64,000 nucleotides of DNA from DATBGO01 sp963785765 (GCA_963785765.1 CAWAWM010000008.1:558001-622000); one strand, 5' to 3'. Counted from the stretch's first letter, positions 44,265 to 52,940 are shown. A program made the numbers and translations. The notes: generated by a model from the letters alone, not told the origin.

Positions 44265-46475
44265 ATGCTCGCAGTCCACCAGCGCCATTGGCAGTCGCGT
44301 ACCGCAAAGGTGCTCGCGGCGGGCGCCGTGCTCGCAGCGCTGGCCGTGCCAGCGGCCGGCCAGGCAGCGGCGAGGCCAGCGCTGATGCCGATGGCATACG
44401 GAAGGTACTCCTTTGAGCTGCCGCGATTCTGGCCGGTCATCAACCTGTCCGCGCGTCCGCGTACCTGCGTGCGCTTTGACCGGCAGGCGGTCTATATCGG
44501 GACGCCGAGTCCCGACCAGTCCTGCCCGGCCAGGCTGATCGGCACGACCCAGGCCCTGCTGATCCGCCGCGGGCCTGCCCGGTCCGCCCGGACCGCCACC
44601 GAGAACCCAGTAGCCAGACAGATCACGGTGACGGCACCCGGAATCAGCATTACGGCTACCTATGGTGCCGATCCTGGACAGATCGACCAGATCCTGCGCA
44701 GCGCCTCGCTGCCCGAGCCGAGCGTACAGACGCCCGCCCAGGTGGCGGCCGGGCACCTCAGCCGCGTGCGGGTGGCCAGGTTGCCGCGCCGCGTCACGAA
44801 CTACCACGGCCTGGGCTTCGACAGCTGTGCCGCGCCGAGCGCGGCCTACATGAGCGCCTGGCGGCGATGGTCGCCCTACCGGGCGGTGGGGATCTACATC
44901 GGCGGGTCGGATCGAGCCTGCGCCCAGCCCAACCTCACCGCCACCTGGCTGCGGAGCGAAGCCGCGGCCGGCTGGCGTTTCTTCCCGCTCTATGTGGGAC
45001 CGCAGGCGGAGTTCGGCGAGCTCAAGTCACCGGCCGCGCAGGGAGCCGCCGCGGCCACCGACGCGGTCGCGCAGGCCCGGTTGCTCGGCTTCAGGCGGCG
45101 GACTCCGCTCTACTACGACATGGAGGCTTATGCGCCGCGCCAGTCCCCGGCGGTGCTGGCCTTCCTGTCGGCCTGGACGCTCACCGTCCACCATCTGGGC
45201 TTTGATTCCGGCGTGTACTCGAGCTCGCTGTCCGGGATCCAGGATCTGGCCCAGCAGTACTTTACCGGCGCCTACGCGATCCCTGACGTCATTTATGACG
45301 CGCTGTGGAACAATTTGCCGAATACCGTGGACTCGGTTTTCGCGCCCGGCGAATGGACGGGTCACCGGCGGCTGCACCAGTTCAACGGCAACGTGGTGCA
45401 GACCTTCGGCGGTGACAAGATCGACGTCGATCAGGATTATCTCAATGTCCGGCTCGGCGGTGGCCCCGTCGGTGCGCCCGTCCGCGTGAACACCGCGCAG
45501 GCATCGCCGTCCGTGCGGGGCCGCGGCGGGGTCGTGAACGTCTTCTACCGTGGGCCAGGCCGCCAGCTCTGGCAGGTCAGGTATCAGCCAGGCGCTGGCT
45601 GGGAGCAGCCGGCCGACCTGGGCGGCTCGGTCAGATCAGCGCCCGCCGCGGTGGCCGCGGGCGGTGGCCGCCTCGACGTGTTCTACCAGGGCACCGACGG
45701 CGGCCTGTGGCAGGCCGCCTACCAGCCGCGCCTGGGCTGGCGGCAGGTACGGCTGCGGCGGATGGGGGCGATCGGCGGCGCTCCCGCGGCGCTGGCCGAG
45801 TCCAGCGGCGTCATCGACGTGTTCTGGAGCGGAGCCGCAGGCTCCGGGCTGCGGCATGGCCGATTCACGCCGCGCGGCGGCTGGACCGGGCCGCAGGCGC
45901 TGGGCGGCAGCCTGGCGTCGGCCCCGTCGCCCGTTGAGCCGCTGCCGGGCCGGCTCGAGGTGTACTGGCAGGGCACCGACCGGAATCTATGGCAGGTGAC
46001 GAGCGACGGCGGCGCTTCCTGGAGCGGTCCGGCCCGGTTGCGGATGGGATCCCTCGGCGGCGCCCCGCAGGCCACGGCCGGTCCCGGTGGTGCGGTCGAC
46101 GTCGTCTGGCGGGGGGCCGGGAACACGCACCTCTACCTCGCCTCGGCCAGCCCGGCCGGCCGCTGGGGCCGCCCGCATAACCTGGGCGGCGCCGTCACGC
46201 TGGCGCCGTTCCCCGTGGCGCCGGCCGCCGGGGTGGTGCGGGTCTTCTGGCGCGGCCGGGACGGCAGGCTCTGGGCGGTCGTGCACGGCCCTGGATCAGG
46301 CTGGCTGGCCCCGGCACCGCTGCCCAGGGTCCGGCTGGGGTCGGCGCCGTTCGTCACCATCGGCGATAGCGCGAGCAAGACGGATGTCTTCTGGCGCGGC
46401 AGCGGCGGCACGCTGTGGGCCACGTCGCTGGGCAGCGGGGGCAGGTGGGCCGGCCCGCTCAGGCTCGGCCGCTAG
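44265..46475 (+). CDS. Secreted DUF1906 glycoside-hydrolase-like protein with C-terminal beta-propeller repeats
   Basis: 736 residues. Signal peptide at about 1-36 (VLAAGAVLAALAVPAAGQAAA). A DUF1906 (GH25-like TIM-barrel) domain spans about 180-400: GLGFDSCAAPSAAYMSAW, GIYIGGSDRACAQPN, PLYVGPQA, PLYYDMEAY and GVYSSSLSGIQDL, ending in IDVDQDYLNV. Acidic residues E287 and D285 in YYDMEAY are candidate catalytic groups. From about 410 there are seven repeats of roughly 45 residues with VFYRGPGRQLWQ, VFYQGTDGGLWQ or VYWQGTDRNLWQ cores, like the PLL-type lectin propeller. Probably a cell-wall or polysaccharide-acting protein held by sugar binding. Confidence 0.85.
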   Translation: MLAVHQRHWQSRTAKVLAAGAVLAALAVPAAGQAAARPALMPMAYGRYSFELPRFWPVINLSARPRTCVRFDRQAVYIGTPSPDQSCPARLIGTTQALLIRRGPARSARTATENPVARQITVTAPGISITATYGADPGQIDQILRSASLPEPSVQTPAQVAAGHLSRVRVARLPRRVTNYHGLGFDSCAAPSAAYMSAWRRWSPYRAVGIYIGGSDRACAQPNLTATWLRSEAAAGWRFFPLYVGPQAEFGELKSPAAQGAAAATDAVAQARLLGFRRRTPLYYDMEAYAPRQSPAVLAFLSAWTLTVHHLGFDSGVYSSSLSGIQDLAQQYFTGAYAIPDVIYDALWNNLPNTVDSVFAPGEWTGHRRLHQFNGNVVQTFGGDKIDVDQDYLNVRLGGGPVGAPVRVNTAQASPSVRGRGGVVNVFYRGPGRQLWQVRYQPGAGWEQPADLGGSVRSAPAAVAAGGGRLDVFYQGTDGGLWQAAYQPRLGWRQVRLRRMGAIGGAPAALAESSGVIDVFWSGAAGSGLRHGRFTPRGGWTGPQALGGSLASAPSPVEPLPGRLEVYWQGTDRNLWQVTSDGGASWSGPARLRMGSLGGAPQATAGPGGAVDVVWRGAGNTHLYLASASPAGRWGRPHNLGGAVTLAPFPVAPAAGVVRVFWRGRDGRLWAVVHGPGSGWLAPAPLPRVRLGSAPFVTIGDSASKTDVFWRGSGGTLWATSLGSGGRWAGPLRLGR

Positions 46476-46480
46476 GCCCC

Positions 46481-46571
46481 GCGGGCCAGCGCGAACAGGC
46501 GGGCCAGCGCGAGAAGGCGGGCCAGCGCGAGCAGGCGGGCCAGCGCGAGCAGGCGGGCGCGCTGGCCCGCC
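46481..46571. terminator. 18-base tandem repeat ending in a strong hairpin between convergent genes
   Basis: Four tandem copies of GCGGGCCAGCGCGAGCAG-type units run from 46481 to 46552. The last copy pairs with an inverted copy: GGCGGGCCAGCGCG (46534-46547) and CGCGCTGGCCCGCC (46558-46571), a perfect 14-base stem with a 10-base loop. It lies exactly between two converging genes and probably ends transcription in both directions. Confidence 0.6.
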
Positions 46572-46575
46572 ACGG

Positions 46576-47739
46576 CTATCGAGAGATCGCGCTGGACGGC
46601 TTGCGCCACTGGACGGTCGGGATCATGGCCTCCGGGCGCACCCGGTGCGCGTACCGCTTCGTGATCTCGAACAGCGACTCGATCAGGGTGTCCGACAGCA
46701 GGTGCGGCTCCAGGCCCAGTTCGATGAGGCCCGAATGCACCACGTTGTAGTGATGGTTCTCCAGCTCGACCCGCGGGTTCTCGATGTGCTCGATCGTGAC
46801 GTCGTCCGGGCTGGCACTGGCGATGGTGTCGGCGATCTCCTGCAGCGACATGAACTCGGTGATCTGGTTGAAGACCCGGAACTCGCCCCGGTCGGCCGGA
46901 TTCTCGCAGGCCAGCTGGATGCAGCGCACCGTATCCCTGATCTCGATCAGGCCGCGGGTCTGGGTGCCGTTCCCGTAGATGGTCAGCGGCTTGCCGAGGA
47001 CCGACTGGATGACAAACCGGTTCAGCACGGTGCCGAACACGGCGTCGTAGTCGAACCTGGTCGCCAGCCGGTCATCCCGGGCGGTTTCCGGCGTCTGCTG
47101 ACCGTAGACAACGCCCTGGTTCAGGTCGGTGGACCTGATGCCCCAGATCCGGCAGGCGAACTCAATGTTGTGACTGTCGTGCACCTTGGACAGGTGATAG
47201 AAGGAGCCCGGGCGCTTGGGGTACAGCACCCGGTCGGTGCGGCCCTTGTGCTCGATTTCGAGCCAGCCCTCTTCGATATCGATGTTGGGCGTACCGTATT
47301 CGCCCATCGTGCCCAGCTTGACCAGGTGGATCTCCGGATTGATCTCGGCGATGGCGTACAGCAGGTTCAGGTTGCCGACCACGTTATTGACCTGGGTGTA
47401 TACCGCATGCTTCCGGTCCACCATCGAATACGGCGCCGCGCGCTGCTCGGCGTAATGCACGACCGCATCCGGGGCGAAGTCCCGGACAATGTGGTACGTG
47501 AAATCCGCATCGGTAAGGTCACCGACGTAACAGCCGATAACCCGGCCAGTCAGCTCATGCCACACGCGGACCCGCGCCTGCAGCGCCTCGATCGGCACCA
47601 GGCTGTCCACGCCCATCTCGAAGTCGTAGGACCGGCGCGCGAAATTGTCGGCGACGGCGACGTCATGGCCGACCTCAGACAGGTGCAGAGCCGTTGGCCA
47701 CCCTAGGTAACCGTCTCCGCCCAACACCAAGATCCTCAT
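46576..47739 (-). CDS. sqdB: UDP-sulfoquinovose synthase (SqdB-like)
   Basis: 387 residues from the ATG at 47739 (AGGAG seven bases upstream; an ATG at 47745 lies too close to it). Short-chain dehydrogenase fold converting UDP-glucose and sulfite to UDP-sulfoquinovose. The NAD site is ILVLGGDGYLGWPTALHLS; family-specific blocks are HYAEQRAAPYSMVDR, LGTMGEYGTPNIDIEEG and YPKRPGSFYHLSKVHDSHN, containing the catalytic T-M-G-E and Y-x3-K (YHLSK). GVVYGQQT and RFDYDAVFGTVLNRF complete the match. It gives this organism sulfosugar nucleotide; the neighbours are glycan genes. Confidence 0.93.
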   Translation of the reverse strand: MRILVLGGDGYLGWPTALHLSEVGHDVAVADNFARRSYDFEMGVDSLVPIEALQARVRVWHELTGRVIGCYVGDLTDADFTYHIVRDFAPDAVVHYAEQRAAPYSMVDRKHAVYTQVNNVVGNLNLLYAIAEINPEIHLVKLGTMGEYGTPNIDIEEGWLEIEHKGRTDRVLYPKRPGSFYHLSKVHDSHNIEFACRIWGIRSTDLNQGVVYGQQTPETARDDRLATRFDYDAVFGTVLNRFVIQSVLGKPLTIYGNGTQTRGLIEIRDTVRCIQLACENPADRGEFRVFNQITEFMSLQEIADTIASASPDDVTIEHIENPRVELENHHYNVVHSGLIELGLEPHLLSDTLIESLFEITKRYAHRVRPEAMIPTVQWRKPSSAISR

Positions 47740-47982
47740 GGTCATGCTCCTGCCCTGTGATCGGTAGCGGCTGTAGGTTTTATTACCCGGCTCGGCCGAC
47801 TTCGCTGCCTGGCCGACGCCATAGCGAGCCTGGTGCTATAAATGCTTCCGGATGCGCTGTACGGCGCGGAGGGCCTGGGCGGGTCCCGCATCTGGAGGAC
47901 CGCATCATCGTCCTCTCCAGGCGCTCCCGTAATGTATACCTTGTCTAGCCAGCTCAAACGCTGCCGTCACCCTAGGACACCC

Positions 47983-48633
47983 ATGACCATGGCACCGCCC
48001 AAGATCGCTAAGGTTGCGTGGCGCTTGCTTCCCGGCGGGCTGCGGCGGAAGCTTCGCACCAATACCGGCAACCGGTTCATGCGGTTCGTGCCTGTGTCGC
48101 TGGCGGCCGTGGCGGCCAGCCAGCTGACGTTGGCGATCCTGGTCGGCGTCACCCGGATGAACGCGGGAACCTCGGCGGTGATCGCCTCGATGGTCGGGGC
48201 GGCAGTCAGCTATGTGCTCAGCCGCTGGGCGTGGGAGCGCAAGGGCAGGCCGCACGTGCTCAAGGAGACCCTGCCGTTCTGGGCGGTTTCCGTCGGCGCC
48301 TGGATCGTCCTGGGTGTGGTCAGCCATTACGCCAGCGTGTGGGCCATTTCTATGGGTCTCAGCCACTGGCAGCGAGTGGCGGTAGTAAATGCCGCGTATC
48401 TGGCGGCTAACTGCGTGACCTTCGTGACCAGGTTCGTGATCTTCCACTACGTCCTGTTCGCGGACCGCGGGTCCAAGGGCTCACCTGGCTCGGTCCGCGC
48501 CGGGTCGGAGTTCGCGGGTGCGGACGGCGAGCCGGTGCCGGTGGCGGCGGCCCCCGGCGGTACCGCGCCCGGCGGAACGGCCCCCGGCGGCACGGCCGCC
48601 GCCGACCAGCGGGACCTGCGCGTCCGGCGGTGA
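47983..48633 (+). CDS. GtrA-family membrane protein
   Basis: 216 residues from the ATG at 47983 (47989 also possible). Four membrane helices: FVPVSLAAVAASQLTLAILVG, AVIASMVGAAVSYVLSRWAW, FWAVSVGAWIVLGVVSHYAS, and VNAAYLAANCVTFVTRFVIF. The conserved GtrA ending TRFVIFHYVLF is present. GtrA proteins are thought to help move polyprenol-linked sugars across the membrane. The last 45 residues are a disordered Pro/Gly/Ala tail (PGGTAPGGTAPGGTA) whose DNA overlaps the 3' end of the opposing glycosyltransferase gene by 187 bases. Confidence 0.88.
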   Translation: MTMAPPKIAKVAWRLLPGGLRRKLRTNTGNRFMRFVPVSLAAVAASQLTLAILVGVTRMNAGTSAVIASMVGAAVSYVLSRWAWERKGRPHVLKETLPFWAVSVGAWIVLGVVSHYASVWAISMGLSHWQRVAVVNAAYLAANCVTFVTRFVIFHYVLFADRGSKGSPGSVRAGSEFAGADGEPVPVAAAPGGTAPGGTAPGGTAAADQRDLRVRR

Positions 48634-49406
48634 CTCTCGCGCCACCAGGTGCCCGCGATCACGCCGGCGAAGTGGAGCGCGTAGAACGCGTTGTGCCCCT
48701 TCTTGCTTTCGCCGATCCTGCGCTTGCGGATCGTCGCGGGCACTTCCGCGACGCGGAAGCCATGCGAGATGACCGCGATCAGCAGCTCGGCTGACTGATA
48801 CTGGGGCTGCTCAAGGCGCACCGCCCCGGTAACCTCGGCGCGCATGGCCCGCAGCCCGAACGACGGGTCGGTGATGCGCTTGCCGGCCAGCGCGCTGATG
48901 ATCAGGGCGAACACCCGCACTCCGAGCCGGCGTACCGGATCGGTGGTCTCCTCGCTGCCCAGGGCCCGCGACCCGGACACGAAATCGGCCCGGCCGGCCA
49001 GCAGCGGCGCAAGCAGCAGGCCGATCTCCGCGGGGTTGTACTGGCCGTCCGCGTCGGTCGTGACGATGTAGCGAGCGCCGCCCTCCCGCGCGATCCGGTA
49101 GCCGAGCCGCAGCGCGGCACCCTGGCCGCGGTTAACCGGCACGTCACAGACCAGGGCGCCGGCCTCAGCGGCCTCCTTCGCGGTGCCGTCGGCCGCGCCG
49201 TCGCAGACGACGATCTTCGCGGTGGTGAGGCCGGCGATGGTGTCCGGCAAGGCCCCGAGGACCGGGCCGATCGAGCCTTCCTCGTTGAAGGCGGCGATCA
49301 CGATCGCCAGCGGCGGCAGCGCGGTGGCCAGGGCACCGTACTGCTCGGTGAAGGCCCGGATGGCGGCGTCGTCGATGATCTCGTCGGAGGAGCGCGCGGG
49401 AGTCAC
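48447..49406 (-). CDS. Family 2 glycosyltransferase (polyprenyl-phosphate sugar type)
   Basis: 319 residues. Nucleotide-sugar binding strand LAIVIAAFNEEGSIGPVLGAL, then VVCDGAADGTAKEAAEAGA, the NRGQGAALRLGYRIA block and metal-binding TTDADGQYNP are all characteristic of DPM1/GtrB-like enzymes. No membrane helices. A repetitive tail (AVPPGAVPPGAVPPGAA) from about residue 262 is antisense to the GtrA tail. Its start overlaps the stop of the upstream epimerase gene by 4 bases, so the two form an operon. GtrA plus this enzyme would make and flip a lipid-linked sugar. Confidence 0.9.
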   Translation of the reverse strand: MTPARSSDEIIDDAAIRAFTEQYGALATALPPLAIVIAAFNEEGSIGPVLGALPDTIAGLTTAKIVVCDGAADGTAKEAAEAGALVCDVPVNRGQGAALRLGYRIAREGGARYIVTTDADGQYNPAEIGLLLAPLLAGRADFVSGSRALGSEETTDPVRRLGVRVFALIISALAGKRITDPSFGLRAMRAEVTGAVRLEQPQYQSAELLIAVISHGFRVAEVPATIRKRRIGESKKGHNAFYALHFAGVIAGTWWRESHRRTRRSRWSAAAVPPGAVPPGAVPPGAAATGTGSPSAPANSDPARTEPGEPLDPRSANRT

Positions 49407-50317
49407 TGTGCGGCCTCCGAGAATTCCGGCCAGACGGTGGCCAGGCCGGACTTGAGATCGTGGACAGGCTGGTAGCCGAGCGCCCGGGCCGCGGAGATGT
49501 CCACGATCACGGCGGGCATCTCGCCGGGCTTGGCCGGCACGTACTCAGCAGGAAGTTCCGCGCCGGTGACGGCGCGCGCAGCGGTCAGGATGTCGTTGAC
49601 CGACACCGACTCCCCGGCGGCCAGGATGAGCGGCCCGGTATGCCCGGCCCGCCATGCGGCGAAGATACCCGCGACGATGTCGTCCACGTGCACCAGGTCG
49701 CGCAGCTGGCTGCCGTCACCGTAGACCTGGACGCCGCGGCCGGCGACGGCCGCGCGCATGAGCCGCGGGATCAGGCTGTCCTTCTCCTGCATCCCTGGAC
49801 CATAGACGTTGGAGAACCGCAGCGCACTGCAACTGAGGCCATAACTGGCGGCGTAGGCGCTCAGCAGCATCTCGCCTGCCGCTTTTGTCGCCCCATAGGG
49901 GGTCAGCGGGCGCAGCGTGGCCTGCTCGGTGATCGTCGCCGTGCCGACGTCGCCGGTCACGGCGTTGGTCGAGGCGAGCATGAAGGTGCCCACACCGTGG
50001 ATGCGGGCCTGCTCCAGCAGGCCCGCGGTCGCGTCGACATTGAGCCGGTAAGTCCCCGCGGGGTCCTCCACCGACAGCAGCACCCGGGTCACCGCCGCGA
50101 GGTGGAACACGGCGTCGGTCCCCGGCTGGATCGTCCGGGCCACAACGGCCGGATCGCACAGGTCGCCGAGGATGGTCCGGACACCGCCGCCAGGAAAGGG
50201 CCGCCGGTCCGCGATCGTGACATCGGCGCCGGCCTCGAGCAGAGCCCGGACCAGGCGCCGCCCGATGAATCCGGACCCGCCGGTCACAAGTACCCGGGCA
50301 CCACTCTCGTCGGCCAT
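49403..50317 (-). CDS. NAD-dependent nucleotide-sugar epimerase/dehydratase
   Basis: 304 residues from the ATG at 50317 (ATGGAGCAG upstream). Extended SDR: VLVTGGSGFIGRRLVRALLEAG binds NAD, AVFHLAAVTRV follows, the catalytic tyrosine and lysine are in PYGATKAAGE, and RFSNVYGPGMQ plus DLVHVDDIVAGI complete the UDP-glucose-4-epimerase-like pattern. The exact sugar is not predictable. Operon with the GT2 gene suggests it prepares the sugar that enzyme uses. Confidence 0.9.
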   Translation of the reverse strand: MADESGARVLVTGGSGFIGRRLVRALLEAGADVTIADRRPFPGGGVRTILGDLCDPAVVARTIQPGTDAVFHLAAVTRVLLSVEDPAGTYRLNVDATAGLLEQARIHGVGTFMLASTNAVTGDVGTATITEQATLRPLTPYGATKAAGEMLLSAYAASYGLSCSALRFSNVYGPGMQEKDSLIPRLMRAAVAGRGVQVYGDGSQLRDLVHVDDIVAGIFAAWRAGHTGPLILAAGESVSVNDILTAARAVTGAELPAEYVPAKPGEMPAVIVDISAARALGYQPVHDLKSGLATVWPEFSEAAQ

Positions 50318-50520
50318 GGCTGCTCCATTCACATAAGTTGTCAGCTGCAAACCCGGCGTAGCGATCAAACCGAGCTGACGTGCGGTCAGCCTGGACGCTG
50401 CCGCAAGGGTCGCTGAATGTTCCCGCATCCGGGCCAGCCTGCTCACTGCGGTACACGGCCCGGATCTGCTCCGTTAGTGTATCGGCGGACCTGGGGGTCC
50501 TTGCCCGAGGAGGTGGCGTA

Positions 50521-51150
50521 GTGAGCAGCGGAGAGGATTCGGCTGCCGACGCGGATCGGCTGGAGGAAGAGTCATACCAGATCCTGCGCTCCAGGATTGA
50601 TCTATCCAGGCTGGCGAGATTCAGCCGGGATGTCACCGAGAGCGTTATCCAGGCGAGCGCGGATTTCGACTACGCGACCGACCTGGTCTGCGATGAGGAG
50701 GCGCTGGTCAGGGCAGTCGCGGCGGTGGCCGCCGGAGCGCCCGTTATCGTCGACAGCGCTATGGCGGCGGCCGGGATTACCGGCTGCCCGGTGCTCTGCA
50801 AGATCGATGAGCCGCTGACTCAGCGGCTGTCGCGGACCGCGGCCATCAGCAGGGCCGCCGCGGCGGTGCGCCTGGGCTTCGGGCAGGCCGGCCCGGGCGC
50901 GATCTGGGTGGTCGGCTCCGCGCCCAGCGCCCTGCAGGAGATTCTCAGCAGGGGAGTGGAGCCTGGCTTCGTCATCGGCCTGCCGGTCGGGTTTGTCGGC
51001 GCCGCCGAGGCCAAGGACGCGCTGCGGGCCAGCGGGCTGCCCTCGTTGAGCAACGTATCGGAGAAGGGCGGTGCGGCCGTGGCCGCCGCGGCGTTCAACG
51101 CGCTGCTGCGCAGTGCCATGGCGGCCCAAGGCACCGGCGGCGGCCGGTAA
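50521..51150 (+). CDS. cobH: Precorrin-8X methylmutase (CobH/CbiC)
   Basis: 209 residues from the GTG at 50521, with a strong AGGAGG site. Catalyses the 1,5-methyl shift that makes hydrogenobyrinic/cobyrinic acid in cobalamin synthesis. Evidence: EEESYQILRSRIDLSRLARF near the start, ADFDYATDLVCDEEALVRAV, VIVDSAMAAAGIT, then AIWVVGSAPSALQEIL and FVIGLPVGFVGAAEAKDAL. The catalytic histidine usually follows the first third; here the equivalent stretch reads CKIDEPLTQRLSRTAAISRA and I see no histidine, in fact none in the protein core, so activity is uncertain. No other cobalamin gene is in the window. Confidence 0.85.
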   Translation: MSSGEDSAADADRLEEESYQILRSRIDLSRLARFSRDVTESVIQASADFDYATDLVCDEEALVRAVAAVAAGAPVIVDSAMAAAGITGCPVLCKIDEPLTQRLSRTAAISRAAAAVRLGFGQAGPGAIWVVGSAPSALQEILSRGVEPGFVIGLPVGFVGAAEAKDALRASGLPSLSNVSEKGGAAVAAAAFNALLRSAMAAQGTGGGR

Positions 51151-51451
51151 CCGGGCGCCCGGCCAGCGCCCCGCCAGCGCCTGGCCTCAGTGCCTGGCCA
51201 GCGCCTGGCAGCTGCAGGTCATCACGGATATCCTGGTTCGTCACTGACGTCAGCCAGGACTCCCGTTTCGGTCATCTCGCGCAGTAACGGACGGTAACCT
51301 GCTATTCGCGCGCACAATTACGGCAAGGACTGAATGCGGGCACTCGAGATGCCGCGCGGCCAGCAGGCAGGCCCACGGCGCCCGCAGTGATGGGTGAGGT
51401 AGTGGTCAACTCTCAGCGGCAGGCTCGAACTGTCGGGCTGCCGGGGTCAGG

Positions 51452-51485
51452 AGGCCGCACAGCATGACAGGCCGCACAGCATGAC
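51452..51485 (+). promoter_or_regulatory. 17-base duplication creating a six-codon leader coupled to the dynamin gene
   Basis: AGGCCGCACAGCATGAC occurs twice (51452-51468, 51469-51485). The good ribosome site AGGAGG (51449-51454) precedes the first ATG at 51464, which opens only MTGRTA and then stops; that TGA (51482-51484) overlaps the ATG of the GTPase gene (51481). Ribosomes would therefore reach the real start by termination-reinitiation. Confidence 0.5.
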
Positions 51486-52908
51486 AGAAGGACAGGGCGT
51501 GACAGCTGCGTCGATGCCGCGTGGCGGCGCCGGGGCAGCTGCCGCGCATGTCCAGGCGCTGGGTCCGGACGCGGGCGGTACCCCGCCAGGTCCGGTCGCG
51601 GGCGGCGCCAAGGAGGGTCCGGCCGGTCCGGTAGCGGGCGGCGCTCCGGCGGGTCCGGCGGGTCCTTCGGGTCCGGCGGGTCCTTCGGGTCCGGCGGGTC
51701 CCTCGGGTCCTTCGGCGGCCGGCTCATCGCCTCAGGCGGACGCCGCGCACGAGGCCGGGCCCGACGTGGAGCCGCACATCCGGGTCGACGCGCGCAAGCT
51801 GGAATCGGCCCTGCTCGCGCTCCGCCATCAGATCGTGGAGCTGCCGCTGGACTTCGAGTCTCCCGGCGTCGGCGAGGCACGGGCGGAGCGGCGCAAGCTG
51901 CTCAGCCAGATCGATGACTACCTGCTACCGCGGCTGCGGCAGTCCGAGGCCCCGATCCTGGTGGCGCTGGTCGGGTCCACCGGCGCGGGCAAGTCCACGC
52001 TGATGAACAGCCTGGTTGGCATGAAGGTCAGCGCGACCGGCATCCGCCGTCCGACCACGAACAGCCCGGTGCTGGCCTGCCATCCCGATGACGTCCGATG
52101 GTTCGCCGAGAATGTCTTCCTGCCGACCCTGCCGCGGGTCCGCCAGCAGGGCCTGGCCATGCCGGGCCGGGACGGGCTGCTCGTGCTGGCGGCTAGCGAG
52201 GGGATGCCCCAGGGCGTCGCCCTGCTGGACACGCCCGACATTGACTCGGTTGTGCAGGCACACCGCGAGTTCGCGCACCAGTTCCTGGACGCGTCCGATC
52301 TGTGGCTGTTCATGACCAGCTCGAGCCGCTACGCCGACGCTGCCGTCTGGGACCTGCTGCAGCAGGCCAGGGACCGGGGCGCTGCCCTGGCCATCGTGCT
52401 GTCCCGGGTACCCGAGGAATCCGCCCGGCCGCTCACCGCGCACTTCGACGCGATGCTCGCGGCCAACGGGCTCAGCGAGGCCCGGCGCTTCATGATCGCC
52501 GAGACCACCCTCACCGATGGCACGCTGCCGCCCGGCGTCTACAACCCGGTGCGGCAATGGCTCGAGGACACCGCGATCCGCGAGGAACGGCGGATCGCCG
52601 TGCTGACTCAGACCATGTCGGGCGTGCTTGACACCTTCCGCGCCAGGATTCCCGCCCTGGCGGCACAGGCCGAGGAGCAGCTGACCGTTCGCTCGGAACT
52701 TCAGGCCAGCGCCGAGTCGGCCTACGCGGCCGGGCTGGCTGAAATCGACGAGGCCACCAGGAACGGCTCGCTGTTGCGCGGCGAGATCCTGGCCCGCTGG
52801 CAGGAATTCACCGGTACCGGTGATCTGCTGCGCATGCTGCAGGTACGCAGGCCAGGCCGGCCGGGCGACCGCGCAGGCGGGGCGTCCCGGAGCGGGCCAA
52901 CGCGCTGA
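51481..52908 (+). CDS. Dynamin-like GTPase A, N-terminal part (frameshifted gene)
   Basis: 475 residues as read, conserved to about residue 455. A collagen-like Gly-Pro-Ser/Ala stretch (about 55-80) precedes the GTPase domain: P-loop LVGSTGAGKSTLMNSLVG at 163-180, switch I threonines in IRRPTTNSPVLA, G3 in LLDTPDIDSV, and a G4-like region LAIVLSRVPEES in place of the usual N/TKxD. The helical part follows to WQEFTGTGDLLRMLQ, after which the frame degenerates; the continuation lies in another frame (52941-53582). Paired with GTPase B downstream, as in many actinomycetes; possible role in membrane remodelling or cell division. Confidence 0.85.
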   Translation: MTEGQGVTAASMPRGGAGAAAAHVQALGPDAGGTPPGPVAGGAKEGPAGPVAGGAPAGPAGPSGPAGPSGPAGPSGPSAAGSSPQADAAHEAGPDVEPHIRVDARKLESALLALRHQIVELPLDFESPGVGEARAERRKLLSQIDDYLLPRLRQSEAPILVALVGSTGAGKSTLMNSLVGMKVSATGIRRPTTNSPVLACHPDDVRWFAENVFLPTLPRVRQQGLAMPGRDGLLVLAASEGMPQGVALLDTPDIDSVVQAHREFAHQFLDASDLWLFMTSSSRYADAAVWDLLQQARDRGAALAIVLSRVPEESARPLTAHFDAMLAANGLSEARRFMIAETTLTDGTLPPGVYNPVRQWLEDTAIREERRIAVLTQTMSGVLDTFRARIPALAAQAEEQLTVRSELQASAESAYAAGLAEIDEATRNGSLLRGEILARWQEFTGTGDLLRMLQVRRPGRPGDRAGGASRSGPTR

Positions 52909-52940
52909 AAGCCGCGCTGCGCGGTGGAGTTGAGGCCCTG

